Assembly: GCF_030700245.1 (NCBI RefSeq)
Contig: NZ_JAUYZI010000007.1
Coordinates: 62,001-126,000 of the forward strand
Length of the DNA: 64,000 nucleotides
DNA from: Methylobacterium amylolyticum
Lineage (GTDB): Bacteria; Pseudomonadota; Alphaproteobacteria; Rhizobiales; Beijerinckiaceae
Reading direction: 5' to 3'
The notes under the pieces are model-generated. The model saw nothing but the letters and a program-made list of their open reading frames with translations. It was not told where the DNA came from and ran no database searches. Made by a program: the position numbers and the translations under genes. This document shows, in pieces, positions 1-8,123 of the stretch. The number at the start of each line of letters is the position of its first letter. The first letter of the stretch is position 1.

Positions 1-26
1 CACATCCGGGGAACGATGCGTCGCCC

Positions 27-56
27 TTGACGCCCCCGAGGCGCTGCGGATATTTT
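27..56 (+). promoter_or_regulatory. Candidate sigma-70-type promoter for the first gene
   Basis: TTGACG (27-32) and TATTTT (51-56) are separated by 18 bases. The implied transcription start lies at about 62-63, directly before the ATG at 64, and no Shine-Dalgarno sequence precedes that ATG. The mRNA could therefore be leaderless. This rests on motif reading only. Confidence 0.4.
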
Positions 57-63
57 AGAACAA

Positions 64-510
64 ATGGCGAACAAGAGAGCCCTGTCCTGGTCGGCCGCGC
101 TACGCGACCTGAAGGACGACCGCACACGGAGACGGGACGTGCGTGAAGAACGCCTGAGGACCGCCGCGGGCCTGCGCGGCTCCCCCGCCCTGGCGCTGTC
201 GGCGTGGCGCGGACGGTCGGGCCGGCGCTACGTCGTCGGCGTCCACGAGGCGGGGGCGTTCGGCCCCGAGGAGATGAGCGAGGCGGTGGTGATGGCGGTG
301 CGTCGCGACGCGTCCGGGATCGCCGAGCTGGTCTCGGTGGCCAATTCGGACGAGAGCCCCCGCGAGCACCTGCGGCGGGTGTGGCTCGACCGCGTCCGCC
401 GCTCCGGCGCCACGGAGATGCACGTGCACCGGCTCGCCGAGGGCGAGGCCGAGCGCGTCGCGATCGTCGAGGATCTCAGCATCGAGTCCGCCGAGCCGGG
501 CCGCGCCTGA
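64..510 (+). CDS. Small hypothetical protein
   Basis: A 148-residue protein that I do not recognise. The N-terminal third is strongly basic, with an Arg-rich stretch around residues 17-32. The middle alternates hydrophobic and charged residues, as in a small alpha/beta domain (for example RRYVVGVHE around residues 53-61). The C terminus is acidic. It has no signal peptide or membrane segment, so it is probably cytosolic. The base composition by codon position looks like a real gene of this genome. The ATG has no visible ribosome binding site but follows a plausible promoter at leaderless distance. It is the first gene before a DUF2125 gene, 92 bases away on the same strand. No function can be assigned. 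Confidence 0.6.
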   Translation: MANKRALSWSAALRDLKDDRTRRRDVREERLRTAAGLRGSPALALSAWRGRSGRRYVVGVHEAGAFGPEEMSEAVVMAVRRDASGIAELVSVANSDESPREHLRRVWLDRVRRSGATEMHVHRLAEGEAERVAIVEDLSIESAEPGRA

Positions 511-602
511 GTCGCGGGCGGGACCGTCGACCCGCCGGGCTTCCGCCCCAGTTTCGCCCCCAGCGTGGCCTCAAGCGGGGCCCGTTGGCAGGAGCGAGTG
601 GC

Positions 603-1706
603 ATGACGCAGGACCCGACGCGGCGGGACGCCCGGGGAACGAGAGCGTCAAGGCGGTACGGCCGCCTCGGGCTGTTCCTGCCCTACATTCTGCTGCTGGT
701 CGTCGCCGTGCTCTGGTCGGCGGGCTGGTTCTACATCCGCGGCCGGGCCGAGCGGGAGATGGATGCGTGGCTCGCCCGCGAGGCCGGCGCGGGCCGCACC
801 TGGACCTGCGCGGACCGCAGCGTCACCGGCTACCCGTTCCGGATCGAGCTGCGCTGCGCGGCGGTGACCCTGGAGCGCTCCGACAGCCGCTTCCGCCTCG
901 GCCCGATCACCGCCGCCGCGCAGGTCTACCAGCCGCGCCTCGTGCTGTTCGAGGCGCAGGGCCCCTTCCACGTCGAGCAGGGCGACCTGACGGGCGACGC
1001 GACGTGGACCGGGTTGCAGGGGAGCTTCCACGGCGCCGAGACCGGCTTCACCCGCGCTTCCCTCGTGATCGACGGCCCGAAGGTCACGGTCGCCGGGGCC
1101 GAGCCGCAGCCGATCGCGATCGCGGGCCGCCACCTCGAGCTGCACGCGCGCCCGACGCCGGGCCGGTTCGACGCCGAGGGTGCGGTCGATGTCAGCCTTC
1201 AGCTCGCGCAAGCCGCGATCCCGGATCTCGACGCGCTGACCGGCACCGACACGCCCGCCGACATCTCCCTCGACGCCACGATCACCCGCGCCACGGTGTT
1301 CGGAACCGGCGCGGTGCCGCGGGAGCTGGAGCGCTGGCGGGAGGCGGGCGGCAGCCTCGACCTCACCGCCCTGTCCCTGGCCAAGGGCGCGCAGCGGGTG
1401 CAGGCGAAGGGCACGATCACCCTCGACGCCGCCCACCGGCCCGCGGGCCAGATCGACCTGCGCGCCGCGGGCGTGGACGCGCTGATCGGCGGGATCGTCG
1501 GTCAGAGCCTCGGCTCGGACAAGGGGGCGCTGGTCGGGCAGCTCGTCGGCGGACTGCTCGGGCTCGGCAGCCGCCGGGCGGAGGCCGGGGCGCCACAGCC
1601 CGAGGGGACGCCGCTGAAGGCGCTGCCGCCCTTGCGGCTGGTCGACGGGCGGATCCTGTTCAGCGGCTTCCCGATCCCCAACGTGCGGCTGCCGGCCCTG
1701 TACTGA
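603..1706 (+). CDS. DUF2125 family membrane-anchored protein
   Basis: A 367-residue protein with a basic N terminus, one transmembrane segment at about residues 23-45 and a long C-terminal periplasmic region. The motif GYPFRIEL near residues 76-83, next to a Cys-containing TWTCADRS stretch, is typical of the DUF2125 family. That family is widespread in alphaproteobacteria, and its beta-rich exported domain has no assigned biochemistry. The ATG at 603 is preferred over in-frame upstream codons because AGGAG lies at 590-594 and the membrane anchor then sits where the family has it. It ends 144 bases before glmS. An envelope role is inference. Confidence 0.85.
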   Translation: MTQDPTRRDARGTRASRRYGRLGLFLPYILLLVVAVLWSAGWFYIRGRAEREMDAWLAREAGAGRTWTCADRSVTGYPFRIELRCAAVTLERSDSRFRLGPITAAAQVYQPRLVLFEAQGPFHVEQGDLTGDATWTGLQGSFHGAETGFTRASLVIDGPKVTVAGAEPQPIAIAGRHLELHARPTPGRFDAEGAVDVSLQLAQAAIPDLDALTGTDTPADISLDATITRATVFGTGAVPRELERWREAGGSLDLTALSLAKGAQRVQAKGTITLDAAHRPAGQIDLRAAGVDALIGGIVGQSLGSDKGALVGQLVGGLLGLGSRRAEAGAPQPEGTPLKALPPLRLVDGRILFSGFPIPNVRLPALY

Positions 1707-1732
1707 GCCCGGGGCCCGGGCGGCGCCCAGGC

Positions 1733-1748
1733 TGGCACATTCGGTGCC
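1733..1748 (+). promoter_or_regulatory. Sigma-54-like -24/-12 element upstream of glmS
   Basis: TGGCAC followed by GTGC gives the GG-N10-GC spacing of RpoN promoters (GG at 1734-1735, GC at 1746-1747). It lies about 100 bases before the glmS start, and rpoN itself is 4 kb away. The same bases can form a short GGCAC/GTGCC hairpin, and no enhancer-binding site is recognisable, so this is only a candidate. Confidence 0.25.
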
Positions 1749-1850
1749 GATCCGGCAAAAGCGGGGCCGGGCGGACGGGCCGCACCCGCGGCGCGCGTCT
1801 TGCGCGGGGCGCCGCGGCGGCATCGCCCGTCCGAGCGAGGGACATCCATC

Positions 1851-3677
1851 ATGTGCGGCATCGTCGGCATCGTCGGGCGCGACGCGGTGGCGGGCGGGGT
1901 GATCGAGGCGCTGCGGCGGCTGGAGTACCGCGGCTACGATTCCGCCGGCATCGCCACCCTGGAGCACGGCCGGCTGGAGCGCCGCCGCGCCTCGGGCAAG
2001 CTCGTCAACCTGGAGGCCCGGCTCGCCGAGGCGCCGCTCGCCGGCGCGATCGGCATCGGCCACACCCGCTGGGCCACGCACGGGCGGCCGAACGAGACCA
2101 ACGCCCACCCGCACGCCACCGCCCGGCTCGCGGTGGTGCACAACGGCATCATCGAGAATTTCCGCGAGCTGAAGCAGGAGCTGGAGACCGACGGCGTCCG
2201 CTTCGAGACCGAGACCGACACCGAGGTCGTCGCCCAGCTCGTCAGCCGCAACATGGACCGGCAGATGGGGCCGGTGGACGCGGTCGCCGCCGCCCTGCCC
2301 CGCCTGCGCGGCGCCTTCGCGCTGGGCTTCATCTTCGCGGGTGAGGAGAACCTGCTGATCGGCGCCCGCCACGGCGCCCCGCTCGCCGTCGGCTACGGCG
2401 CGGGCGAGACCTATCTCGGCTCGGACGCCCTGGCGCTCGCCCCCTTCACCGACGCGATCACCTACCTCGACGAGGGCGACTGGGCGATCCTGTCCCGGGC
2501 CGGTGCGGAAATCCGCGACGCCTCCGGCGCCGTCGTGAAGCGCCCGAAGCAGACCATCGCCACGCAGGCCTTCCGCGTCGATAAAGGCGAGTACCGCCAC
2601 TACATGGCGAAGGAGATCCACGAGCAGCCGGAGGTGGTGGGCCGCACGCTGGCCCACTACGTCGACATGGCCGCGGGCCGGGTGATGCTGCCCGAGGCGC
2701 TGCCCTTCGACTTCGCGCGTCTCACCCGGGTGTACATCACCGCCTGCGGCACGGCCTTCTACGCCGGGCTGGTGGCGCGTTACTGGTTCGAGCAGATCGC
2801 CCGCCTGCCGGTCGAGATCGACGTGGCCTCCGAGGCGCGCTACCGCGAGGCGCCGCTGGAGCGGGACGGGCTGACGCTGGTCATCTCGCAATCGGGCGAG
2901 ACCGCCGACACGCTGGCCTCGCTCCGCTACGCCAAGAGCCAGGGGCAGCACACGCTCAGCGTCGTCAACGTGCCGACCTCGACGATCGCCCGGGAATCCT
3001 CGGTGGTGATGCCGACGCTCGCCGGTCCCGAGATCGGCGTCGCCTCCACCAAGGCGTTCTCCTGCCAGCTCACGGTGCTGCTCTGCCTCGCCATCGCGGC
3101 GGGCCGAGCGCGGGGCACCCTCGACGCGGCGGGCGAGCGCCGGCTGATCGACGCGCTGATCCGGGCGCCGGGCCTGATGGCCGAGGCGCTGACCCACGAA
3201 GGCGCGATCGAGATCCTCGCCCGCGAGGTCGCGAAGGCCCGCGACGTGCTCTATCTCGGCCGCGGCACCAGCTACCCGATGGCGCTGGAAGGCGCGCTGA
3301 AGCTCAAGGAGATCAGCTACATCCACGCGGAGGGCTACGCGGCGGGCGAGCTGAAGCACGGGCCGATCGCGCTGATCGACGAGAGCGTCCCGGTGATCGT
3401 CATCGCGCCGCACGACGCGGTGTTCGAGAAGACCGTGTCGAACATGCAGGAGGTGGCCGCCCGCGGCGGGCGGATCGTGCTGATCGGCGACGCGAAGGGC
3501 GCGGCCGAGCACGGACTGGAGACGCTCGCGACCTTCACGATGCCGGCGGTGGACGCGATGGTGGCGCCGATCGTCTACGCGGTGCCGATCCAGCTCCTGG
3601 CCTACCACACCGCCGTGTTCATGGGGAAAGACGTGGATCAGCCCCGCAACCTCGCCAAGTCCGTCACGGTGGAGTGA
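1851..3677 (+). CDS. glmS: Glutamine--fructose-6-phosphate aminotransferase (isomerising)
   Basis: Converts fructose-6-phosphate and glutamine to glucosamine-6-phosphate, the entry step to UDP-GlcNAc for peptidoglycan and LPS. The 608-residue length is standard. The start MCGIVGIVG puts the catalytic Cys at residue 2 after Met removal, which fixes the start at 1851. The N-terminal class-II glutaminase domain is followed by two SIS sugar-isomerase domains: TACGTAFYAG near residue 300, SQSGETADT near 346, and GRGTSYPMALEGALKLKE near 470. The C terminus ends PRNLAKSVTVE, as usual for the family. It converges on glmU, another enzyme of the same pathway, with a hairpin-rich repeat between the two genes. 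No glmS ribozyme is evident. Confidence 0.98.
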   Translation: MCGIVGIVGRDAVAGGVIEALRRLEYRGYDSAGIATLEHGRLERRRASGKLVNLEARLAEAPLAGAIGIGHTRWATHGRPNETNAHPHATARLAVVHNGIIENFRELKQELETDGVRFETETDTEVVAQLVSRNMDRQMGPVDAVAAALPRLRGAFALGFIFAGEENLLIGARHGAPLAVGYGAGETYLGSDALALAPFTDAITYLDEGDWAILSRAGAEIRDASGAVVKRPKQTIATQAFRVDKGEYRHYMAKEIHEQPEVVGRTLAHYVDMAAGRVMLPEALPFDFARLTRVYITACGTAFYAGLVARYWFEQIARLPVEIDVASEARYREAPLERDGLTLVISQSGETADTLASLRYAKSQGQHTLSVVNVPTSTIARESSVVMPTLAGPEIGVASTKAFSCQLTVLLCLAIAAGRARGTLDAAGERRLIDALIRAPGLMAEALTHEGAIEILAREVAKARDVLYLGRGTSYPMALEGALKLKEISYIHAEGYAAGELKHGPIALIDESVPVIVIAPHDAVFEKTVSNMQEVAARGGRIVLIGDAKGAAEHGLETLATFTMPAVDAMVAPIVYAVPIQLLAYHTAVFMGKDVDQPRNLAKSVTVE

Positions 3678-3691
3678 CGATCGCGCCGATC

Positions 3692-3797
3692 CGGGTGTCG
3701 AGAGGGCGAGCCCTCGCGCGGGTGCGGGCGGAGCCCGCGAACCTGTCAGGGCTTCGGCCTGACGACCCACCGAAGGGCTCGCCCTCCGGAATCCCGA
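3692..3797. repeat. Multi-hairpin intergenic repeat, copy A (between convergent glmS and glmU)
   Basis: About 105 bases made of successive short stems: AGGGC/GCCCT at 3703-3714, GCGGGC/GCCCGC at 3724-3738, a TCAGG/CCTGA stem at 3746-3762, and AGGGC/GCCCT at 3774-3785. The first and last stems are also complementary to each other, so the whole element can fold as one cruciform. It aligns along its length with 39271-39375. Both copies fill gaps of about 120 bases between convergent genes, so a bidirectional terminator role is likely. Confidence 0.75.
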
Positions 3798-3798
3798 A

Positions 3799-5175
3799 TC
3801 AGGTCTTCGCGCGGGCGGCCTTCTCGGCGAGAAGCGCGGCGCGCATCCGGGTCGCCCGCTCCGGCTTCACCGCCTGCCGCCCGCGCGCGACCGCGAGCGC
3901 CCCATCGGGCACCGAGTCGGTGATCACCGAGCCCGAGGCGACGTAGGCCCCCGCCCCGACCGTGACGGGAGCGACGAGGGCCGAATTCGAGCCGATGAAC
4001 GCCCCCGCGCCGATGGTGGTGCGGTGCTTGAACACGCCGTCATAGTTGCAGGTGATGGTGCCCGCGCCGATGTTGGCCTTGGCGCCGACCTCCGCGTCGC
4101 CGAGATAGGTCAGGTGCGCGGCCTTGGCGCCGGGCCCGAGATGGGCGTTCTTCAGCTCGACGAAATTGCCGATCTCGGCACCCGCCTCCATCACCGCGTG
4201 GCCGCGCAGCCGCGCGAAGGGGCCGATCCGGGCGCCCGCCTCCAGCCGCGTGTCGGCGAGGTGCGAGAACGCCCGCACCGTGCAGCCGTCGGCCACGGTG
4301 ACGCCGGGACCGAACACGACGTTGGGCTCGACCGTCACGTCGCGCCCCAGCACGGTATCGTGGCTGAGGAACACCGTCTCCGGCGCGGCCAGGGTGGCGC
4401 CGCCGAGCATGGCGGTGCGGCGCAGGCGGCCCTGGATCGCCGCCTCGGCGACGGCGAGCTGCGCCCGGTCGTTGACGCCTTGCGCCTCCGCCTCCTCCAC
4501 CGGCACCACGGCGACGGTGAGGCCCTCGGCCACCGCCAGCGCCACCGCGTCGGGCAGGTAATACTCGCCGGCCGCGTTGTCGTTGCCGATCCGCCGGAGC
4601 AGGGCGAGCGCGTGCGCGCCGGAGAGCGCCATCAGGCCGGCATTGCACAGCGTCACCGCGCGCTCGGTCGCGCTCGCATCCTTCTCCTCGCGGATCGCCA
4701 GCACCCGCGCGCCCTCGGTCAGCACGCGGCCGTAGCCCGCCGGGTTCGCCGTGTCGAAGGCGAGGACGGCGACCGCCGCGCCCGCGGCGAGCGGCGCGCG
4801 CAGCCTCAGGAAGGTCTCGGCGGTGACCAGCGGGGTGTCGCCGAAGGCGATGACCACATCGTCGTCCGGCGATTCCAGAATCGCGGCGGCGGCCAGGACG
4901 GCGTGGGCGGTGCCCAGCCGCTCGACCTGGGCGAACACCTCGGCGCTGGGTGCCTGCCGGGCGATCTCCTCGGCTACGTCGGCGCGGCCGGGCTCGGCCA
5001 CCACGGCGAGGCGGCCGGCACCCGCCGCCTGCACAGCCGCGAGCACGTGGCCGAGCATGCTGCGGCCGGCGAGCCGGTGCAGCACCTTCGGCAGCTCGGA
5101 GCGCATCCGCGTGCCCTTGCCGGCGGCGAGCACGATCGCGGTGAGGCTGCGCTGCGGCGTGGCGGTCGAGGTCAT
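3799..5175 (-). CDS. glmU: Bifunctional UDP-GlcNAc pyrophosphorylase / GlcN-1-P acetyltransferase
   Basis: A 458-residue cytosolic enzyme that makes the last two steps to UDP-GlcNAc. The N-terminal uridylyltransferase domain begins with LAAGKGTRMRSELPKVLH (about residues 15-32), the nucleotide-binding loop of the family. The C-terminal half is a left-handed beta-helix of hexapeptide repeats with IGAGTITCNYDG, the conserved acetyltransferase stretch. The start MTSTATPQRS at 5175 is chosen because upstream in-frame sequence is not conserved in character and runs into a repeat. It lies downstream of rpoN on the same strand, with 283 bases and an inverted repeat between them. It converges with glmS. 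Confidence 0.97.
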   Translation of the reverse strand: MTSTATPQRSLTAIVLAAGKGTRMRSELPKVLHRLAGRSMLGHVLAAVQAAGAGRLAVVAEPGRADVAEEIARQAPSAEVFAQVERLGTAHAVLAAAAILESPDDDVVIAFGDTPLVTAETFLRLRAPLAAGAAVAVLAFDTANPAGYGRVLTEGARVLAIREEKDASATERAVTLCNAGLMALSGAHALALLRRIGNDNAAGEYYLPDAVALAVAEGLTVAVVPVEEAEAQGVNDRAQLAVAEAAIQGRLRRTAMLGGATLAAPETVFLSHDTVLGRDVTVEPNVVFGPGVTVADGCTVRAFSHLADTRLEAGARIGPFARLRGHAVMEAGAEIGNFVELKNAHLGPGAKAAHLTYLGDAEVGAKANIGAGTITCNYDGVFKHRTTIGAGAFIGSNSALVAPVTVGAGAYVASGSVITDSVPDGALAVARGRQAVKPERATRMRAALLAEKAARAKT

Positions 5176-5234
5176 CGCGGGTCCCTGGGCAGGTTTCGCC
5201 GAAGTGGTCGCCGGGAGGCGTTTCCGACCCTCTA

Positions 5235-5347
5235 CCTCATCCTGAGGTGCCCGCGCAGCGGGCCTCGAAGGAGACCTCCCGGGATCGCGCGGCTGGCTGG
5301 AGGGCTCCTTCGAGGTCTCCGCTTCGCTCCGGCACCTCAGGATGAGG
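5235..5347. repeat. Nested inverted repeat in the rpoN-glmU intergenic region
   Basis: Outer arms CCTCATCCTGAGGTGC (5235-5250) and its exact complement GCACCTCAGGATGAGG (5332-5347) enclose inner arms CCTCGAAGGAG (5263-5273) and CTCCTTCGAGG (5305-5315). The 113-base unit can fold into one long interrupted hairpin. It resembles intergenic palindromic units known in Rhizobiales genomes. It has no coding capacity and sits just upstream of glmU, in the 5' region of that transcript or the 3' region of rpoN. Confidence 0.75.
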
Positions 5348-5458
5348 GGGGGTGGTGGGATCGACCGACGCAAACGTCGAACTGTCGTGTATTGTGCGGC
5401 ACGCCCACGGTCCGCGACGGATGGTCCGAACGTGGCCGCAGCGCAAGCCCGGCCGGCC

Positions 5459-7018
5459 TCAGCGCAGCGCCATCGCCGCGTGGCCGGCGCCGCCATGGGC
5501 GAAGCGCTCGCGGCGGCGCTCGATCGAACTCGGGATCCGCAGCGACTCCCGGTACTTGGCCACCGTCCGGCGGGCGATGTCGATCCCCTCGCCGCGCAGC
5601 TTCTGCACCAGCGCGTCGTCGGAGAGCACGTCCTCCGCCTCCCCGTCCACGAGCTGCTTGATGCGGTGGCGCACGGCTTCCGAGGAATGGGCCGCCGCAC
5701 CCGCCGCGCCTGGGATCGCCGCGGTGAAGAAGTACTTCATCTCCAGGGTGCCGCGGCTCGTGCCGATCGCCTTGTTGGAGGTGACGCGGGAGACGGTCGA
5801 TTCGTGCATGCCGATCGCCTCGGCGACCGTCTTCAGGTTCAAGGGCCGCAGATGGGCGACGCCGTGGGCGAAGAACCCGTCCTGCTGGCGGACGATCTCG
5901 GTGGCGACCTTCAGAATGGTGCGGGCCCGCTGCTCCAGGGAGCGGGTGAGCCAGTTGGCGTTCTGGAGCGCCTCGGACAGGAACGCCTTGTCGCCCTCGG
6001 CGCGGGCGTTGCGGGAGACGCGGGCATAGTAGCTCTGGTTGACCAGCACCCGCGGCAGCGCCTCGCCATTCAGCTCCACGAGCCAGGAGCCGTCGGGGGC
6101 GGCGCGCACGAACACGTCCGGCACCAGCACCTCGACGGCGCTCGACCCGAAGGCGCGGCCGGGCTTCGGGTCGAGGCGGCGGATCTCGCCGAGCATGTCG
6201 ACCAGATCCTCGTCGTCGACGCCGCAGAGGCGGCGGAGCGCCGCGAAGTCGCGCTTGGCCACGAGGTCGAGGCGCGAGACCAGGGCCTGCATCGCCGGGT
6301 CGAACCGGTCCTGCTCGCGCAATTGGAGGCTCAGGCACTCGGCGAGATCGCGGGCGGCCACCCCCGACGGATCGAAGGTCTGGACGAGCGCCAGCACCCG
6401 CTCCACCGCGGCGGGCGCGGCGCCGAGGCGCTCGGCCACGCTCTCCACGGTCTCGCGCAGGTAGCCGGCCTCGTCGACCGCGTCGATCAGGAAGCCGCCG
6501 ATCAGGCGCTCGGCGGGATCGCGGGTGGCGAGATCGAGCTGGGCGGCGAGGTGGTCGCGCAGGCTCGTCTCGGCGGTGAGCGTCGCCTCGAAATCCGGCG
6601 GCTCCGCATCGAAGCTGCCGCCGGTGCTGCCGTAGGGCGCGGGCGTCAGCGAGAGGCTGTCGCCGCCCTCCGCCTCGCGGACCCGCGTCGGCGTCTCGTC
6701 GGGAAAGACGTTGTCGAGGCGGGTATCGATGTCGCCCTCGATCTCGGTGCGGCTGGGGTTCAGGTCGGCGGCGAGCCACGGGTCGGGCTCCGGCGCGTCG
6801 AAATCGTCCGCGGCCGCCTCGCCCTGCCCGGCATCCGGAGCCTCGGCCGGCACCTCGCTCTCCACGCGCTCCAGAAGGGGGTTCCGCTCCAGCTCGGCGT
6901 CGACGTAGGCGGCGAGGTCGAGGTGGGAGAGTTGCAGGAGCTTGATCGCTTGCAGGAGCTGCGGCGTCATCACCAGGGCTTGGCCCTGGCGCACTTCCAG
7001 CCGTTGCAGCAGACTCAT
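5459..7018 (-). CDS. rpoN: RNA polymerase sigma-54 factor
   Basis: A 519-residue sigma factor for -24/-12 promoters, dependent on enhancer-binding ATPases. The N terminus MSLLQRLEVRQGQALVMTPQLLQAIKLLQ is the glutamine-rich activator-interacting region I. An acidic low-complexity region II follows (about residues 50-120), then the core-binding domain. The DNA-binding helix-turn-helix near residues 375-400 contains HESTVSRVTSNK. The C-terminal RpoN box reads ARRTVAKYRESLRIPSS, with Ser-Leu where Ala-Met is more common. The start is set at 7018 by the family N terminus, although the frame is open 15 codons further. It is followed on the same strand by glmU. No hpf or ptsN gene follows it in this window, unlike many proteobacteria. 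Confidence 0.97.
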   Translation of the reverse strand: MSLLQRLEVRQGQALVMTPQLLQAIKLLQLSHLDLAAYVDAELERNPLLERVESEVPAEAPDAGQGEAAADDFDAPEPDPWLAADLNPSRTEIEGDIDTRLDNVFPDETPTRVREAEGGDSLSLTPAPYGSTGGSFDAEPPDFEATLTAETSLRDHLAAQLDLATRDPAERLIGGFLIDAVDEAGYLRETVESVAERLGAAPAAVERVLALVQTFDPSGVAARDLAECLSLQLREQDRFDPAMQALVSRLDLVAKRDFAALRRLCGVDDEDLVDMLGEIRRLDPKPGRAFGSSAVEVLVPDVFVRAAPDGSWLVELNGEALPRVLVNQSYYARVSRNARAEGDKAFLSEALQNANWLTRSLEQRARTILKVATEIVRQQDGFFAHGVAHLRPLNLKTVAEAIGMHESTVSRVTSNKAIGTSRGTLEMKYFFTAAIPGAAGAAAHSSEAVRHRIKQLVDGEAEDVLSDDALVQKLRGEGIDIARRTVAKYRESLRIPSSIERRRERFAHGGAGHAAMALR

Positions 7019-7280
7019 GCCACGCCCCGATGCCTTCCGGTCACGCCCGACGGCCGGGAGCACGCGGCTCGCGGCACGCTTCTTGCTTAGGTGCCACCCT
7101 GTGTAGCTTCATACCCGGGGCGCGTCAAAGCACGATCCCATGACCGGCGCCGGCCCGCGATCACCCGGCGGCGGACGTGGCAGAGCGGCCACATCGCTGA
7201 CTGCCCCCCAAGCATACCGGTCCCCGCGCGGTTCACCGAGCGATCAGGGCCACGCAACGCTGAAGACGGCGTGAATCGCG
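7019..7280. other. Gene-free stretch upstream of rpoN
   Basis: Together with the structured elements at 7281-7465 this makes a 448-base gap between rpoN and the peroxiredoxin gene. It should hold the rpoN promoter (minus strand), but no good -35/-10 pair is visible. Open frames here are Arg/Pro-rich and not gene-like. Confidence 0.5.
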
Positions 7281-7362
7281 ACGCGCGCCGTCGACCGGAC
7301 CTGTGCAAGGTCCGGATCGCGCCGGGCGCAGCCCGGCCGCCCCGGTCCGGGGACGACGCGCG
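7281..7362. repeat. Three-hairpin cruciform element
   Basis: Outer arms at 7281-7292 and 7351-7362 pair at 11 of 12 positions. They enclose three adjacent perfect hairpins: CCGGACC/GGTCCGG (7295-7315), GCCGGGC/GCCCGGC (7321-7337) and CCCCGG/CCGGGG (7340-7352, partly competing with the outer arm). It is non-coding and lies directly before the dispersed repeat at 7367. Its function is unknown. Confidence 0.6.
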
Positions 7363-7366
7363 TCCT

Positions 7367-7465
7367 AGAGCCGTTCCCGATCGCGTTGCAATCGTGCACG
7401 GCTCTAAGCCTTTGTTTTGACGCGCGCTCTCGCGCCGAGCCGGTGTCCACCTCGGCGGAGCGCGC
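7367..7465 (+). repeat. Two-hairpin dispersed repeat, copy 1
   Basis: Hairpin 1 is AGAGCCGT/ACGGCTCT (7367-7405) around a GATCGCGTTGCAATC core. A T-rich linker follows, then hairpin 2 is GCGCGCTC...CCGAG/CTCGG...GAGCGCGC (7422-7465). The reverse complement of 24049-24158 aligns along the whole unit, with stem changes compensated on both sides. It directly abuts the 3' end of the peroxiredoxin gene. Confidence 0.75.
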
Positions 7466-7466
7466 T

Positions 7467-7997
7467 CTAAGTCCCGGCCTTCAGGTAGGCCAGCATCGTC
7501 TCCGCGTCCGAGACCTCCAGGCCCACGCCCGGCGGCTCGTCGCGGAAGCCCGGCTCGGCGAACAGCTTGCGGATCCGGCGGTCCTGCACGTGCATCGCGT
7601 AGCGCCAGCTCCGCAGGCCCATCCCCTGCCGCGTGCGCTGGACCAGCATGCCCATCAGGCGGGTGAACTCGCCGTTGCCGTCCGGCAGCATGAACACGTT
7701 CCGGACCGCGCGGCTGGCGGCCCACTGGAACATCACGAACGCGTCGTTGACCGATACGCAGTAGACGGCGTCGATGCCCAGCGCGCGGAAGGCGTCGTAG
7801 TGCCGCTCGTAGCCCGGCAGGTGGCTGTCGGAGCAGGAGGGCGTGAAGGCGCCCGGCACCGCGAAGAGGACGATGTTCTTGCCGGCGAACAGGTCGTCGG
7901 TGGTGACGTCCTTCCACTCGAACGGGTTGGGACCGCCCAGCGCGTCGTTCCGGACGCGGGTGTGGAACACGATCTCGGGGACGACGTCGGGTGTCAT
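7467..7997 (-). CDS. Peroxiredoxin (Prx5/AhpE-like, glutaredoxin-type)
   Basis: A 176-residue thiol peroxidase that reduces H2O2 or alkyl hydroperoxides in the cytosol. The PGAFTPSCS motif places the peroxidatic Cys at residue 55, as in the Prx5 group (usual form PGAFTPTCS). After it comes SDSHLPGYERHYDAFRALGIDAVYCVSVND, also characteristic. A second Cys in VYCVSVND could act in resolution, but this is not certain. Compared with typical 160-residue Prx5 proteins it carries about 15 extra C-terminal residues. It is a single gene flanked by a dispersed repeat on its 3' side and tyrA downstream of it on the chromosome. No OxyR-type site is recognisable. Confidence 0.88.
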   Translation of the reverse strand: MTPDVVPEIVFHTRVRNDALGGPNPFEWKDVTTDDLFAGKNIVLFAVPGAFTPSCSDSHLPGYERHYDAFRALGIDAVYCVSVNDAFVMFQWAASRAVRNVFMLPDGNGEFTRLMGMLVQRTRQGMGLRSWRYAMHVQDRRIRKLFAEPGFRDEPPGVGLEVSDAETMLAYLKAGT

Positions 7998-8123
7998 GGG
8001 CGCGGGTCCGCTTATGCGGGTGGCGGGTCGGCCGCGACCATGCCACCGAACGCGTTGGGAAACACGCCCCGACCGGGCGTTCCGCTGACAGGCGCAGCGC
8101 CCAGGACCCGACCGCCCGGACGC

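Noticed and set aside
648..3770. A 1040-codon open frame on the minus strand
   Set aside because: Antisense to the DUF2125 gene and glmS, His/Arg/Asp-rich without any motif. Both sense genes are certain.
4024..5661. A 545-codon frame antisense to glmU
   Set aside because: Low-complexity composition and complete overlap with glmU and the intergenic inverted repeat.
7091..7420. A 109-codon frame in the rpoN-peroxiredoxin gap
   Set aside because: It reads through the cruciform and the dispersed repeat and is Arg/Pro-rich. The structure explains the sequence better.
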